The notes below the pieces were generated by a model, which searched no databases, was not told the DNA's origin, and saw only the letters and a list, made by a program, of their open reading frames with translations. Made by a program: the position numbers and the translations under genes. DNA of 64,000 bases from Peromyscus leucopus (Eukaryota > Chordata > Mammalia > Rodentia > Cricetidae): NCBI RefSeq assembly GCF_004664715.2, contig NC_051064.1, positions 113,322,240 to 113,386,239 of the forward strand, written 5' to 3'. The stretch's first letter is position 1, and every line of letters starts with the position of its first letter. Shown piece by piece: positions 32,745 through 43,680 of the stretch.

Positions 32745-33086
32745 TGTGGGATGTCTTTCTGTATGCTGTGAATATGTGTGGCTACCATTGAATAATAAAT
32801 AAAGTTGTTTTGGCCTATGGGAAGAAAGCTTACAGCCAGGTAGGAAATCCAAGCTGAGATACAGAGAGAAGAAAGGTTATGGCTTTGTGGCAACATATAG
32901 ATTAATAGGAATGGGTTAATTTAAGATGAAAGAGCTAGCTAGCAAGAAGTTAATGCCATAGGTCATACAGTTTGTAATTAATATAAGTCTCTGAGCAATT
33001 GTTTTATAAGCAGCTGTGGGACCGTAAGTGGGAGAGATTTGTATGGACTGTTGGGCAAGGTAGGGCCAGAGAAATTTCTATCTACA
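32745..33086 (+). mobile_element. Family B solo LTR inside the minisatellite
   Basis: TGTGGGATGTCTTTCTGTAT at the left, TGAATAATAAATAAAGTTG, GATTAATAGGAATGGGTTAA, and CTATCTACA at the right. 342 bases. GTGGCT occurs at 32736-32741 and 33087-33092, a possible duplication offset by three bases. Array units lie on both sides. Confidence 0.75.
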
Positions 33087-33130
33087 GTGGCTCATGCTGT
33101 GGTAGATGGCCATGTTAATGTCCCTGGTGG

Positions 33131-33726
33131 ATTACATTTATTGATTTATGTATATCGAACCATCTCTGCATCTTTTGGATGAAGCCTACCTGACCATGGT
33201 AGATGAACTTTTTAGTGTCATCTTAGATTTGGTTTGCAAGTATTTTATTGAGAAATTTTGAATTTATGTTCATAAGGGAAATTGTCCTGCAATTCTCTTT
33301 CTTTGTTGGGTCTTTATGTGGTTTGGGAATCAGGGTAATTGTGGTCTTGTAAAATATATTGGGCAGTGTTCCTTCTGTTTCTATTTTGTGGAATAATTTA
33401 AGGAGTATTGACATTAACTCTTCTTTGAAAGTCTGGCCTTGGGCTTTTTTTTTTTTAAATTTTTTTTTTGGTTGGAAGAATTTTAATTACTGCTTTCATT
33501 TCATTAGGGGTTGTAGGTATATTTAAATTGTTTCTCTGAATGTGACTCAACTTTGGTAAGTAGTATGTATTGAGAAAATTACCTATTTCTTTAGATTTTT
33601 CCAGTTTGGTGTAGTACAAGTCTTTAAAGTATGTCCTTATCATTTTCTGGATTTCCTCAGTGTCTGTTGTTATATTCAGCTTTTGTTTCTGATTTTGTTA
33701 ATTTGGATCTTTTCTCTCTGCCTTTT
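33131..33726 (-). pseudogene. Dead L1 ORF2 reverse transcriptase part
   Basis: The - strand frame at 33223-33414 encodes the RT entry segment including [20 protein letters not shown]. The upstream frame at 33455-33643 includes TYFKDLYYTKLE. Interrupted, non-functional. The right side is cut by the LTR at 33727. Confidence 0.85.
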
Positions 33727-34374
33727 TGTGGTAATATTTTATTTGTGATGAAGTGTGATATTTTATTTTATTTTATTTTATTTTATTTTTTTGTTTTTTC
33801 GAGACAGGGTTTCTCTGTGTAGCTTTGCGCCTTTCCTGGAGCTCACTTGGTAGCCCAGGCTGGCCTCGAACTCACAGAGATCCGCCTGGCTCTGCCTCCC
33901 AAGTGCTGGGATTAAAGGCGTGCGCCACCAAAGCCCGGCCGTGATATTTTATTTTTATGTTCATAAATAAAGTTGCCTGGAGATCAGAGGTCAAATAGCC
34001 ATTAAGCAGAAGTCCAGCGGTGGTAGCACATGTCCTTAATCCAATCACATGGCAGGCAGAGTCTCTGTGTGGTCAAGGACACAGCCAAGCGTGGTGACAC
34101 GAACCTTTAAACTCAATACCAACCATAGAGTCCTGGAGGTCTGTATAGACAGGCAGTGACGAGGAAGTCATGTGGCTGGGCTTAGAACCAATGAGAAAGC
34201 AGAACAGAAAGGCAATAAAAACACAAGTCAGACAGAAAGAAGGTCTCTCTGGGGAAGCAACAGCGGTGATGAGGTAAGGTAAGGTAGTCATGGCTCTCTG
34301 ATCTCTCTGGCTATTACCTCTGTATTTGGCTCTGTGTTTCTTATTTAATGAGACTGTTTAGAATTTCATATATA
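33727..34374 (+). mobile_element. Family D LTR-type repeat inside L1
   Basis: CCTTTT flanks both ends (33721-33726 and 34375-34380), and the L1 sequence reads through cleanly when the element is removed. Hallmarks are CATAAATAAAGTTGCCTGG, AGATCAGAGGTCAAATAGCC, SINE-like GGTGGTAGCACATGTCC, and GTATTTGGCTCTGTG near the 3' end. Same family as 14093-14935. It hosts a B1. Confidence 0.7.
33770..33940 (-). mobile_element. B1 SINE nested in family D repeat
   Basis: Antisense full-length B1: GAGACAGGGTTTCTCTGTGT, AGCTTTGCGCCTTTCCTGG, GGCTGGCCTCGAACTCACAG, GGGATTAAAGGCGTGCGCC. Preceded by a (TTTTA)n tail. Exact 15-bp flanks GTGATATTTTATTTT at 33755-33769 and 33941-33955. CpG-containing and little diverged, hence young. 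Confidence 0.97.
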
Positions 34375-35516
34375 CCTTTTAGTTAACTTGGATAAGGTTT
34401 TGTCAATCTTATTGATTTTCCCAAAGAACCAACTCTTGGTTTCATTGATTCTTTCTATTTTATTGATTTTAGCCTTGAGTTTATTACTGCTGTCTATTTC
34501 TTTTGGGTATGATTTCTTCTTTTTGTTTTAGAGCTTTCAGGTGTGCTGTTAAGTTACTAGTATGAGATTTCTCCAATTTTTTAATGTAGGCATTTAGTGT
34601 TTTGAACTTGCTTTTTAGAATTACCTTCATTGTGTCTCATAAGTTTGGGTATGTTTTGTGTTCATTTTCATTCAATTCTAGAACTTCTTTAATTTCTGTC
34701 TTGATCCATTTTCTCATCCAGTAGTGAGTTGTGCAGTTTCCATGAGTTTGTAAGATTTCTATTGTTGATATCCATCTTTAATCCATGGTTGTCAGATAAA
34801 ATGCAGGATGCTATTTCAATTTTCTTTTATCTGTTGAAACTTTCTTTGTGCCAGAGAATACGGTCAATTTTGGAGAAAGTTCCATAATGAGCTGAGAAGA
34901 AGGTATATTCTTTTGTGTTTGGGTGAAATTTTCTGTAAATATATGTTAGGTCCATTTAGTTTATAACATCGGCTTCAGCATTTCTCTGTTTAGTTTTTGT
35001 CTTAATGAGCTGTGTATTGGTGAGAGTGGGTTACTGAAGTCTCTCACTATCAGTGTGTCAGTGTCAGTATGTGATTTAAGCTGTAGTAGTGTTTCTTTTA
35101 CAAACTTGGATGTCCTTGTGTTTGGTGCATAGATGTTAAGAATTGAAATGTCATCTTGGTAAATTTTTTCTTTAAGTATGTATTGTCCTTACCTATCTCT
35201 TCTGATTTATTTTTGTTTAAAGTCTATTTTGTCAGATATTAAAATGGCTATACCAGCTTGCTTCTTAGATACAGTTGCTTGGAATGTCTTCCATCCTTTT
35301 ACCTTGCGGTGATGTCTATCTTTTATATTGAGATGTGTTTATTGGATGTAGTAGAAGGAAGGGTCTTGTATATCTAGTCTGTTAGTCTGTGTCTTTTTAT
35401 TAGGGATTTGAGACCATTGATGTTGAGAGATATCAATGAGCAGTGTTTGTTAATTCTTGTTCTTTTGTTGTTGTTGTTGTTGTTGTTGTTGTGGTGGTGG
35501 TGGTGGTGGTGGTGGT

Positions 35517-35556
<40 letters not shown>

Positions 35557-36558
35557 TTTTTGATTTTCTGGTCTAAAATTATTTATTTCTTGAGTTTTCT
35601 TGGGTATATTTAATCTCTTTATATTGGAGTTTTCCTTTTATGCCTTCTGTAGGGATGGATTTGTAAATAAATACTGCTTAAATTTGTTTTTTATCATGGA
35701 ATTTCCCCATCTCTTACAATTGAAATTTTTTCTGGGTATGCCAATCTAGGCTGGCATCCATGGTCACTTAGAATCTGTTGAACATCTATCTAGGCCCTTC
35801 TGGCTTTTAGTCTTCATTGAGAAGTCAGGTGTTATTCTATAGATCTGCCTTTATATGACACTTGATCTTTTCCCCTTGAAACTTTTAATATTCTTTCTTT
35901 GTTCTGTATGTTTAGTGTTTAGTTTATTATGTGCTGAGGGGACTTTATTTTGTGGCCCATTCCATTTGGTGGTCTGTATGCTTCTTGTACCTTAATAGGC
36001 ATATCTTTCTTTAGGTTAGGGGAATTTTCTTCTGTGATTTTGTTGAAAATATTTTTTGTGCCTTTGGGCTGGGTTTCTTCTCCTTCTATTCTTATTATTT
36101 TTAGGTTGGTCTTTTCATAGTGTCCCAGATTTCCTAGATACTTTGTGTAAGGAGTTTTTAAATTTAAAATTTTCTTTGATGGAGATAACCATCTCTTCTA
36201 TCATATCTTCAATGCCTGAGATTCTCTTTTCCATTTCTTGTATTCTGTTGGTGAGGCTTGCCTCTGAGGTTCCTGTTTGAATTCTTAAATTCTTCATGTC
36301 CAGATTTCCCTGAGTTTGGGTTTTCTTTGTTGATTTTATTTCCACTCTTAGGTCTTGAACTGTTTTGTTCATTTCCTTCCACTGTTTGTGTTTTCATAGA
36401 TTTATTTACAGGATTTATTCATTTCCTCTTTAAGAACCCCTACCATATTCATAAAGGCTATTAAAGTCCTTTTCTTGTGCTGTAGTTATTTTGCACTACT
36501 CAGGGCCTGCTGTGGTAGGGTGGTTGGGCTCTAGTGGAGACACATTATTCTAGGGTTA
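34375..36558 (-). pseudogene. Dead L1 ORF2 N-terminus and ORF1 region
   Basis: Continues the L1 through the endonuclease region (about 34380-35400), a microsatellite, then ORF1. The - strand frame at 36115-36372 shows a coiled-coil-like stretch with LTNRIQEMEKRISGIED and ends in SRKSGTL, as in ORF1. Multiple stops. Confidence 0.8.
35465..35551. repeat. (TTG)n(GGT)n(TG)n compound microsatellite within L1
   Basis: About 8 TTG, 10 GGT and 15 TG units in sequence, at the same position relative to ORF2 as the array at 18892 in the other L1. Confidence 0.97.
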
Positions 36559-36567
36559 TTGATTGTG

Positions 36568-36726
36568 GGTTTTTTTTTGGTTTTTCAAGACAGGGTTTCT
36601 CTGTGTAGCTTTGTGCCTTTCCTGGAGCTCACTTGGTAGCCCAGGCTGGCCTCGAACTCACAGAGATCCGCCTGCCTCTGCCTCCCGAGTGCTGGGATTA
36701 AAGGCGTGCGCCACCACCGCCCGGCT
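36568..36726 (-). mobile_element. B1 SINE inside L1
   Basis: Antisense B1 almost identical to that at 33770: AAGACAGGGTTTCTCTGTGT, GGCTGGCCTCGAACTCACAG, GCCACCACCGCCCGGC. Flanks TTGATTGTG at 36559-36567 and 36727-36735 match exactly. Confidence 0.95.
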
Positions 36727-36735
36727 TTGATTGTG

Positions 36736-37460
36736 TTTTTATGCTGGTCTCTAGGCATCTGGGTTTGGGAAGATTATAATTCTAGAGGCTGATACTCAGT
36801 CTTGTCTTTGTTGGGTCGCTGTTTTCCTTTGTTTTTGTTGCCCTCTCTGGTTTTTAGGAGAGCATGTTAGCTCTGTATTGCCTGGTAGGACATTCTTCTG
36901 AGATCCTGATAGGTGAGGCCACTGGGGGTTCCAGGTAAAATGTATCTCTAGATATTGGGAGCTGAGACTTAGGGATGGAGATGGGTCCTTAGGGGTTGAG
37001 GGGGTCCACAGGAGGGAGGAAAGCAGGATGTTCTATCAGAATCTTCCCCTGGGAATGGGAGCAGAGAATGAGGAGAGGCCACAGCAGGTGATCTGCTATA
37101 GGGCAGGGGATGAGACAAGGCGGTTGGACTTGGAGGAATGGAGGGAGAGGTGAAGATCTATGGTTAACCTACCTGCTCTGCTGGCTGGGGTGGTCTGCAG
37201 GTTCTCAGCAAATGCTTGTTGGAGTTGGGGACTGGGATAAAGCAATAAGTGGGTGGAGGAAGTTTGAAAGGGAAGATGTGTGTGATTCACTGGAGAAGGG
37301 GACAGCTGGAGAAGGGAGGCTGCAGCAGGTGGTCTGCTTCAGAGCTGGGGATAAGATTGAGGGATTGGTTTTTCAGGAGCTGAGGAGGAAGTGAAGCTCT
37401 GCAGTTGCCTTCTTCCCTGGTTGGAGTGGCTTGCAGGTTCCCAGGGAGTCCCTACTGATT
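36736..37460 (-). promoter_or_regulatory. L1 5' UTR with tandem monomers (inactive copy)
   Basis: GC-richer leader of the - strand L1. Two related blocks, 37086-37207 (CAGGTGATCTGCTATAGGGC) and 37326-37445 (CAGGTGGTCTGCTTCAGAGC), lie about 240 bases apart and stay alignable for about 120 bases, as in monomeric rodent L1 promoters. The intervening 120 bases are less conserved. Confidence 0.65.
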
Positions 37461-37489
37461 TTCTATGAGGCCCGTTATTTATTTTGACC

Positions 37490-37660
37490 ATTTTGTTCTG
37501 TGAGGCAGACAGCATCCATACCCATTTTACAGACTGAAAGACTAAAATTCAAAAAAGTGAAGTAACTTGCTGTCATCACACAACTGGCACTGGTGAAAGC
37601 CAGGACCTGAGGCCCTTCAGCTCCAAGCCCCTTTGCTTTGAAGCACAACTTGCTGCCTTC
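37490..37660 (-). repeat. MIR SINE
   Basis: Antisense MIR: CCATTTTACAGACTGAAAG, AACTTGCTGTCATCACACAA, CTGAGGCCCTTCAGCTCC. Confidence 0.8.
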
Positions 37661-38364
37661 CAGAGCAAACTGGTGTTTGCTCAAGTGGACGACTGTGAGG
37701 CCAAGTTCCTTTCTGTGTAGGAAGGGGAAACAGAATGGACACCTCAGGTTTCCTCTGCTCAGCCTCGTGGGAGGCTTGGAGGCCTTTAATCCTAAGTGTG
37801 CAAGGCAGAGCCCTCCTTTGCTCGCCCCTTGCCTTCTAACTCCTCCTGGCTTCCCTTCTCTTAGCCCATTACACAGACTTGTATACTTCTCCAGGACACC
37901 CAAGGACAGCCCTCTTCAGTGATCCTGAGTGATTGGCATCCACGGCTCGCACTTGATCAACAGTGGAGCTGGGCTGAGGGACCCTGGAGCTTTCTGCAAC
38001 CTTGTTATCACGCTTCGTGCCAGGTTTAGCACACAGTAAGTGCTCAGTGCATAGTAGTAGCTCTTTGCTTTTCCTGCAAAAGGCAACGCACACCCCTCTG
38101 GGGGCTCAGAATTTTAAAGCCTGAAAGTGCATTTACCTTCTGTTCACTCTGCAGGCTGCTCTGTCCCTGTCCAGATTTTGACCTTTTCTGGAGCAAAAGA
38201 GCCTGGGGGCCACTTGGGCTGATGAGGCTGTGGTCCAAGGATCTGGCCCTATAGAATGAAGGTGACCCCGCTTCAGCACAGACAGCCTCTCTTTGAAGAT
38301 ACAGCCTGGCTGCTTTGCATGCGGGATGAGGGCTCCTCTGGTCAATTTGCTTTTACTAATGTCA
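37661..38364. other. Unassigned sequence
   Basis: No repeat recognised. Overlapping frames on both strands (up to 142 codons, - strand) have no domain. Slightly GC-richer than average. Confidence 0.5.
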
Positions 38365-38440
38365 AGCCCCCGCGGCGCCGACGTTGGTTGCGTAGCAACT
38401 GGCCGAGCAGCACTGCAGAGGTGGCCATGCATAAAAGATG
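38365..38440. promoter_or_regulatory. CpG cluster with X-box palindrome and TATA-like box
   Basis: Seven CpG dinucleotides fall within about 45 bases (CCCCCGCGGCGCCGACG and beyond), in a region otherwise poor in CpG. It contains GTTGCGTAGCAAC at 38387-38399, two perfect 5-bp arms around GTA, which fits RFX-type X-box sites. CATAAAAG follows at 38430-38437. It could be a small enhancer or an unannotated promoter. No transcript evidence. Confidence 0.4.
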
Positions 38441-38974
38441 ACACATGATGGAGGGGCTCAGGGTGAGGATTTGCAAATTTAGATACAGTCGCAGCAGGAA
38501 TATGAACTGGGCACTCGACAAGTATGGGGGTGGGTGGTTTTCTTTGTCTCCTCCCATCCCATTCAGAAAGCTAGCTTCCCACTGTATTGATAGAAGTCTA
38601 GGGAAATTAGCAGAAAGGGGGAAGGGAGATGTGAGAGAGCAGCCTCTGCCCAACCCAGAGGCTGAATGGGGCAAAGGAAAGAAACAAGTCGGAAGAGCAA
38701 TGCAAACATATACAAACAGGCCTCAAGGTACCCTGAGATGCCTCTGAGGCAGCCTGGCTCCCGCATAGATTCCTCTACCTCAGTGGACAGCTGTTGAAAG
38801 CAACTGGTCTGAACACCACCATTCTGATAGCATGTCCCTCTGTGTTGTTTCTGATAGCTTCAGGGAGTTGAGATGTGCTAGATCTGGGGCTCCCAGTCCT
38901 GCACTCAGGTCCTAGAACTGCTACTTGGTGATACTTGGAAGGTGACTTCAAATCACATCCAGTTCAAGCCATCC
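38441..38974. other. Unassigned sequence
   Basis: No feature recognised. Confidence 0.5.
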
Positions 38975-39130
38975 AATTTTAATTGAGCATCTACTATGAG
39001 CAGGGTGCTGACCTTGGGGCCTAGGAGACACACTAAAATACAATGTCCTTGAGGTCTCTCGATATAGTGGAATAGACAGGTGTCGATACAGCGAGACTCT
39101 CCTTATATGCAGAGCCCAGACACAGCTGAC
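38975..39130 (-). repeat. L2 LINE 3' end
   Basis: Antisense L2: AATTGAGCATCTACTATGAG, CAGGGTGCTGACCTTGGGG, AATACAATGTCCTTGAGG. Confidence 0.75.
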
Positions 39131-40184
39131 TAGGGGGAGTCTACTACTACTTTGATTTGAAAGGCATTAGTGGGACAGGTGAGGAAGCCAAGGAATGGAA
39201 AGGCAGATACCAGAGCAAAGAAACTACTCAGGTAGAGGCACTTGGATGAGAACTTACGTGTGCTGTCTGTCAACAGGAGGTGAGGAAGCTGAAATGCATT
39301 TTGAGAGGTTCTTCAGCTTCAGGAAGGATGTGCCTGGCAATCTCCTGAGGTCCTCATGGACTTATGACTTATCTTCCTATCTATACCCCTCCTCACTATA
39401 ATGCCAAGATACCACAGAGTAATGAACCGTCATGGCGCTTCTCCTTGCCGGACCACCTGGAGGTCTATCTGTTTCAAGAGAAGATAGGCAGACCTAGAGA
39501 AAGCAGGGGCCATCAGGGGACCCCATTGACCTGGGTGGGGAAGGAGAAGAGGAAATGGCTGTGACCAGGGCAGCGAGGGTTCTGCTGTGACAGCAACATG
39601 GTGATCTCGGGAGCAGATGCAGGCTCCTTCAGGAAGAGCTGATCTGGGAAAACTCCAGTTCCAATGTCACCTTCAGCAGGAAACTCCAGGCAGACACGGA
39701 GTTTCCATCCTGTTTGAAAACAACAGCCCTAGTGTGGGTGGATCAATCCCTGCCCACTGGCAGCCCAGTGAATTATTTCTCACTTGCTCACAGCCTCGAC
39801 ACCCATTATTTTATTTGCTGCTCCCCAAGACTCTGATATGGCATTGGAACCCTGTTTTTTCAGGCGAGGAAAGCTCCGAATGGAGCTACTTGTCCAGATC
39901 ATGCTGTGACAGGCCCTGTACCGTGTTCTGACCAGGGCTCTTGCTCTCTACCCGCTCTACTCTTCAGAGGTAAACTGGAGGCCCACTGGGACAGAGGCAT
40001 CAGACCGAGTGTCAGTTTTCCTGGAAAGGTGCCTTTGGATCACAATGTAAGCGCTCCAGGGGGAAAGGATGTATTTTGGTTAAAAACTTTGCTACTCCTC
40101 ACTGAATAGGATCAAATCCTGAGAAAGAACTTCGAACCAGGCAAGGCAGCTCGTCACGGGCAAGGCCTTGACACACCTAGTTCT
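39131..40184. other. Unassigned sequence
   Basis: No repeat or exon recognised. Several overlapping frames under 105 codons with no domain. Confidence 0.5.
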
Positions 40185-40410
40185 CAAGAACTGTGTAGGA
40201 GTTCACATCCCAGCTCTGTCACCCATTTGTCAGATGAATCTTGGGTGAATCATTTTATCTTCAGTTCTCAGCCTCTTCTCTGTAAGATAAAGACACTAAC
40301 AGTGTCTGCCTTATGGAGTTTTGGACAGAGCACAATAATTTAATTGTTGTGGGGCTGCTGTATGGTAGATACTGCATAAACGTTTAATTCTTACTAAACA
40401 TATAACACTA
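40185..40410 (+). repeat. MIR SINE
   Basis: Near-complete sense MIR: GTTCACATCCCAGCTCTGTC, CTTGGGTGAATCATTTTATC, CAGTTCTCAGCCTCTTCTC, and a recognisable 3' half. Confidence 0.85.
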
Positions 40411-40564
40411 ATCATTCCTGGGGTAGAAAAGTGAACATAGTTCAGGAGGGAGGACATGAAAGGCAGAGGGCCTTCCCAAGGTCTGATAATGCGAGCTGAG
40501 CCTAGAAAGATGTAGGCGGTAACTAGGTCTGTTCTAGACAGCAGGAATAGCAGGTACCGAACCT

Positions 40565-40640
40565 AGGAGGGTCTGATGCTTTATTTATGAGTGAGGAAGC
40601 TGAGGTTCAGGAAAGATAACATCCCTGCAGAAAGCAGTGG
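40565..40640 (-). repeat. MIR SINE fragment
   Basis: TTTATGAGTGAGGAAGCTGA and GGTTCAGGAAAGATAACATC resemble antisense MIR. Confidence 0.5.
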
Positions 40641-41364
40641 CCATTAGCACTCACTCTGAGCAAGGCTGGTCCACAAAACAAAACCTGAGGGCAGAGGAGA
40701 GCTCGGGGAGTCTCGGGGTGCAGGACTGCAGATGAACACGGCCTCATGGCCTCTTGGGTAGGGCACTGTCTGGAGGGCAAAAGCAGGAGAAAGGTGGACA
40801 GAAGAGGTGGGCCACCTCCGGCATCCAGGGGATAAGAGAGGAGTCAGGGTACCATTGGAGACTTTGGTTTCCACCTAGAGATAGGGGAGTGTTGACACTT
40901 AGGGTGTGGGGAGGCTCACGTTCTCAGCTTCTGGCAGCCTAGCGGCTCACTGAGCTGCTGAGCGAATGAGTCAAGCTCCGGCCTCTGAAGAGGATGTGCC
41001 ACCTGCACCATTTATAGATGCCGAGTCTGAATGTAGCCACACAGACCTGGTCTGTTTTCGGTCTGAGGAGAAGCTCAGAAGAGGCAGATACCTTCACATC
41101 CTCCAGGGTGGAGACTGTGCCCCTCCAGTCGCCTTTACATCTTTTGGTGCTCTGGCACCTGTGAAGGCTGGATGTCCCAGTGAGGCTTTGATTGACATGA
41201 GCCCAACAGTGTTGATCCTGGAGTCTAAACATAGACTTTCTCCTAAGATGGGTTTGGATTGCTTCTGGGAGGCATGGATCAGAGATAAAGGGACCTGGTA
41301 TCTTCTTAGGACCAATTGGTATTGTCTAGGAAAACATACCAAAGGCCTGAGGGGTCTAACCCTG
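40641..41364. other. Unassigned sequence with a 134-codon open frame
   Basis: The + frame 40966-41370 is open for 134 codons and is neither low-complexity nor repeat-derived, but its product has no recognised domain, the frame runs into a MIR at its end, and a 97-codon frame overlaps it on the other strand. I treat it as chance. Confidence 0.5.
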
Positions 41365-41520
41365 CTCTGACTCCTCCTGGGTATCTGACCTTGCCTGACT
41401 TAACCTTCCCTCACTTTCCTTATTGGTAAAATAGGGATACTAATGGCACGACTCCAGGATTGCTCAGAAGATTAAATGAGGCTATGTATGTGAAAGACTT
41501 AGCAAATGAACGACCTTATG
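41365..41520 (+). repeat. MIR SINE
   Basis: CCTCACTTTCCTTATTGG, AAAATAGGGATACTAATGGC and CAGAAGATTAAATGAGGC follow the MIR 3' half. Confidence 0.8.
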
Positions 41521-42544
41521 CAAGAAAATGCCCAGCCAAGCTGGCTATACAGTGGGGTCTCAAATTTAACTTCCCTTCCTACTCAGAGCCGCAGGAAGAC
41601 TGTGTTTTCTGCTGTTTGTCTGACCTGTCCTCTGTCTTCTCTCTCCCACATTTAGTCAGAGGGGAAATACCACTTCTAGCTCTACCTTGGACAAAAGGCT
41701 GGCTATTTTTGAAAAGCCCAAGTGTGTTACTTCATCTTTGTCTTGGAATTCCCCCTGAAAGATTCTCAACTTTGTATTAGTCAGATGGGGCAAGATTCAT
41801 TCACTAAAAAAAAAAAAAAAAAAAAAAAGACTCTTATCTTCCAATTTCCAAAGTCCTGCCTCCAGTAATCCTTAATTACCATACTGACCACACTATGCTC
41901 CCCTTCAGGCTATGGGTAGAGCTGCGGCTCACCAGGCCCACAGGCCAGCCAGGTGCAGGCTATGGAGGGGAAAACTGCTGGAGTGGGCCTTTGACGGGCA
42001 CCTGCCTGCATTTGCAGAGGCAGCTGGTTCCAGAAGCCCCCTGGCCTCATATGCACACACTGCACACCAGGGAACCAGCTCCCCCACCCCTCAGCCACCT
42101 GAGCCCAGTGACGGGAACTTGACTTGTGCCTAGAATAGTTAACAGACAAAAGAGGCAGCTCCAGGGGCTGCTGTCGCATTTCTTTATTAAAAAAAGAAAA
42201 GCAAGACCCAAGAAAACAATTTCCTTCTCTCCTGGAGACTCTTCCTGGTACCATCATCCATACGCCTTTTGCCCACCTCCCATAGACCCAGTTTAGAGCA
42301 GATGGACAGCACAGGGATCCCTATAGCAGTGACTTGAAGGGGTCAACCATAAAAGGCCACCACTGGCCCTGCTCAGACCCAGAGAAACTAGCCTGCAGCT
42401 ACTCAGGGCCTGTCTAGTGCTGCCCCTGGCCACATTTGGGACCATTCTGACTTACCTAGGGACAGAATGACCAGCACACGATTTTAGGTAAGATGGTCTG
42501 AGGTCCCCTATGGCAAGTTAATAAAATAAAATAAAATATCTCTG
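41521..42544. other. Unassigned sequence, GC-rich at 41910-42120
   Basis: Contains an A run at 41806-41828, a GC-rich stretch without clear CpG enrichment at 41910-42120, and a short (TAAAA)n at 42520-42538. No exon or repeat family recognised. Confidence 0.5.
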
Positions 42545-42690
42545 TGCTTGAGCCCCCTCTCTCTGAAACGAGAGTAACAATAGACAGCAGGAAGTTATAC
42601 GAATGAAATGAGATGATTTTTCAAAGCTTTCAGAACAGCTTCTGATGCACAGCACATGCAATGTAAATGTTTGTTAAATAAACAAAATGC
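42545..42690 (+). repeat. MIR SINE 3' half
   Basis: ACGAATGAAATGAGATGA, CAGAACAGCTTCTGATGCAC and GTAAATGTTTGTTAAATAAA fit the MIR 3' end. Confidence 0.65.
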
Positions 42691-42904
42691 AAAGGCCATA
42701 GCATTAAACAGAACTGACTCATGAATCGGGCACGTGGTTCCCGTGGAATTTCTCTTCACTTTAGCTTATAGAATCAGGAGGTGCTTTTGCCTTCCGTTTG
42801 CACTTCCTTCTGACTCTTGCTTTGTTTTTCAAATGGGAACAAGCTCAGATATTGAGCCATTGGCAGGTGAATCACTCTAGAATCGAATACTTCTGTCTCT
42901 TTTG

Positions 42905-43125
42905 CTTTATTGGGGGTGGGGTGGGAATTGAACCCAGATCCTGAAATATATTAGGTGAGTACTTTACTGCTGAGATAACACTCAGCCCTTTGTTTTGTTT
43001 ATAGCATAATTAAACAAAAACAAAACAGGGACACACTATGTAGCCCATGCTGGCCTCAAACTGATGATTCTCCTGCCTCAGTCTCCAGAGTGATAAGAGT
43101 ACAGGAACGAGCCCCTGCATCCAGT
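42905..43125 (-). repeat. Composite ID/B1 SINE (B1-dID-like)
   Basis: Antisense: an ID-like part first (GGAATTGAACCCAGATCC, TTACTGCTGAGATAACACTC), then a B1-like part (CACTATGTAGCCCATGCTGG, CCTCAAACTGATGATTCTCC). On the - strand this is 5'-B1-ID-3'. Old and diverged. Confidence 0.65.
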
Positions 43126-43189
43126 TTTCATTGTAATTAAATTGCATGCATTTTCTCTTCCTTGTATAAATTCTATGTATGATAATAAT

Positions 43190-43272
43190 GTATCAGTCTT
43201 CCAAGATACAAAATGAATAAATTAAAATATATATAAAGTAAATAAATTAAAAAATAATAGAAAATAAATAGT
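43190..43272. repeat. AT-rich low-complexity sequence
   Basis: Almost only A and T, with repeated AAATAAATT words. Confidence 0.8.
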
Positions 43273-43355
43273 GTTACAGATGACTTACAGATATGGCAAA
43301 AAGCATAATTCTGGCAAGTCAATACACAAAATCAGAGAGATCTAGAAGTGGGAAT

Positions 43356-43358
<3 letters not shown>

Positions 43359-43400
<42 letters not shown>
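43359..43400. repeat. (GT)n microsatellite
   Basis: 21 uninterrupted GT units. Confidence 0.98.
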
Positions 43401-43404
<4 letters not shown>

Positions 43405-43608
43405 ACCCCTACAGAAAAAACTCCTTCCTGCTGAAGGCCTGGAACTTTGGCTTTCATATCTGTTTTGGCAAGTGTCTTTCCTTGCCTGTGTCTTACACAG
43501 GTCCAGCCTGGCTGAAGTCACCTTCACAGTACCCAGTGCATGTGGCCCAGCTCTTTAGACACACCCCGGGCTGGTGTCTCTTATGACTGCCATTGCTGAG
43601 GTCTTTCT

Positions 43609-43609
<1 letters not shown>

Positions 43610-43674
<65 letters not shown>
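43610..43674. repeat. (AC)n(TC)n compound microsatellite
   Basis: About 17 AC units followed directly by 15 TC units. Confidence 0.98.

Positions 43675-43679
<5 letters not shown>

Positions 43680-43680
<1 letters not shown>

Noticed and set aside
32455..32791. 89-99-codon frames on both strands as genes
   Set aside because: Explained by a minisatellite with units close to a multiple of three bases.
37475..37903. 142-codon - strand frame
   Set aside because: The first third lies in an antisense MIR and the remainder has no domain.
41910..42120. CpG island
   Set aside because: GC-rich, but few CpG dinucleotides. Composition alone does not support a promoter.
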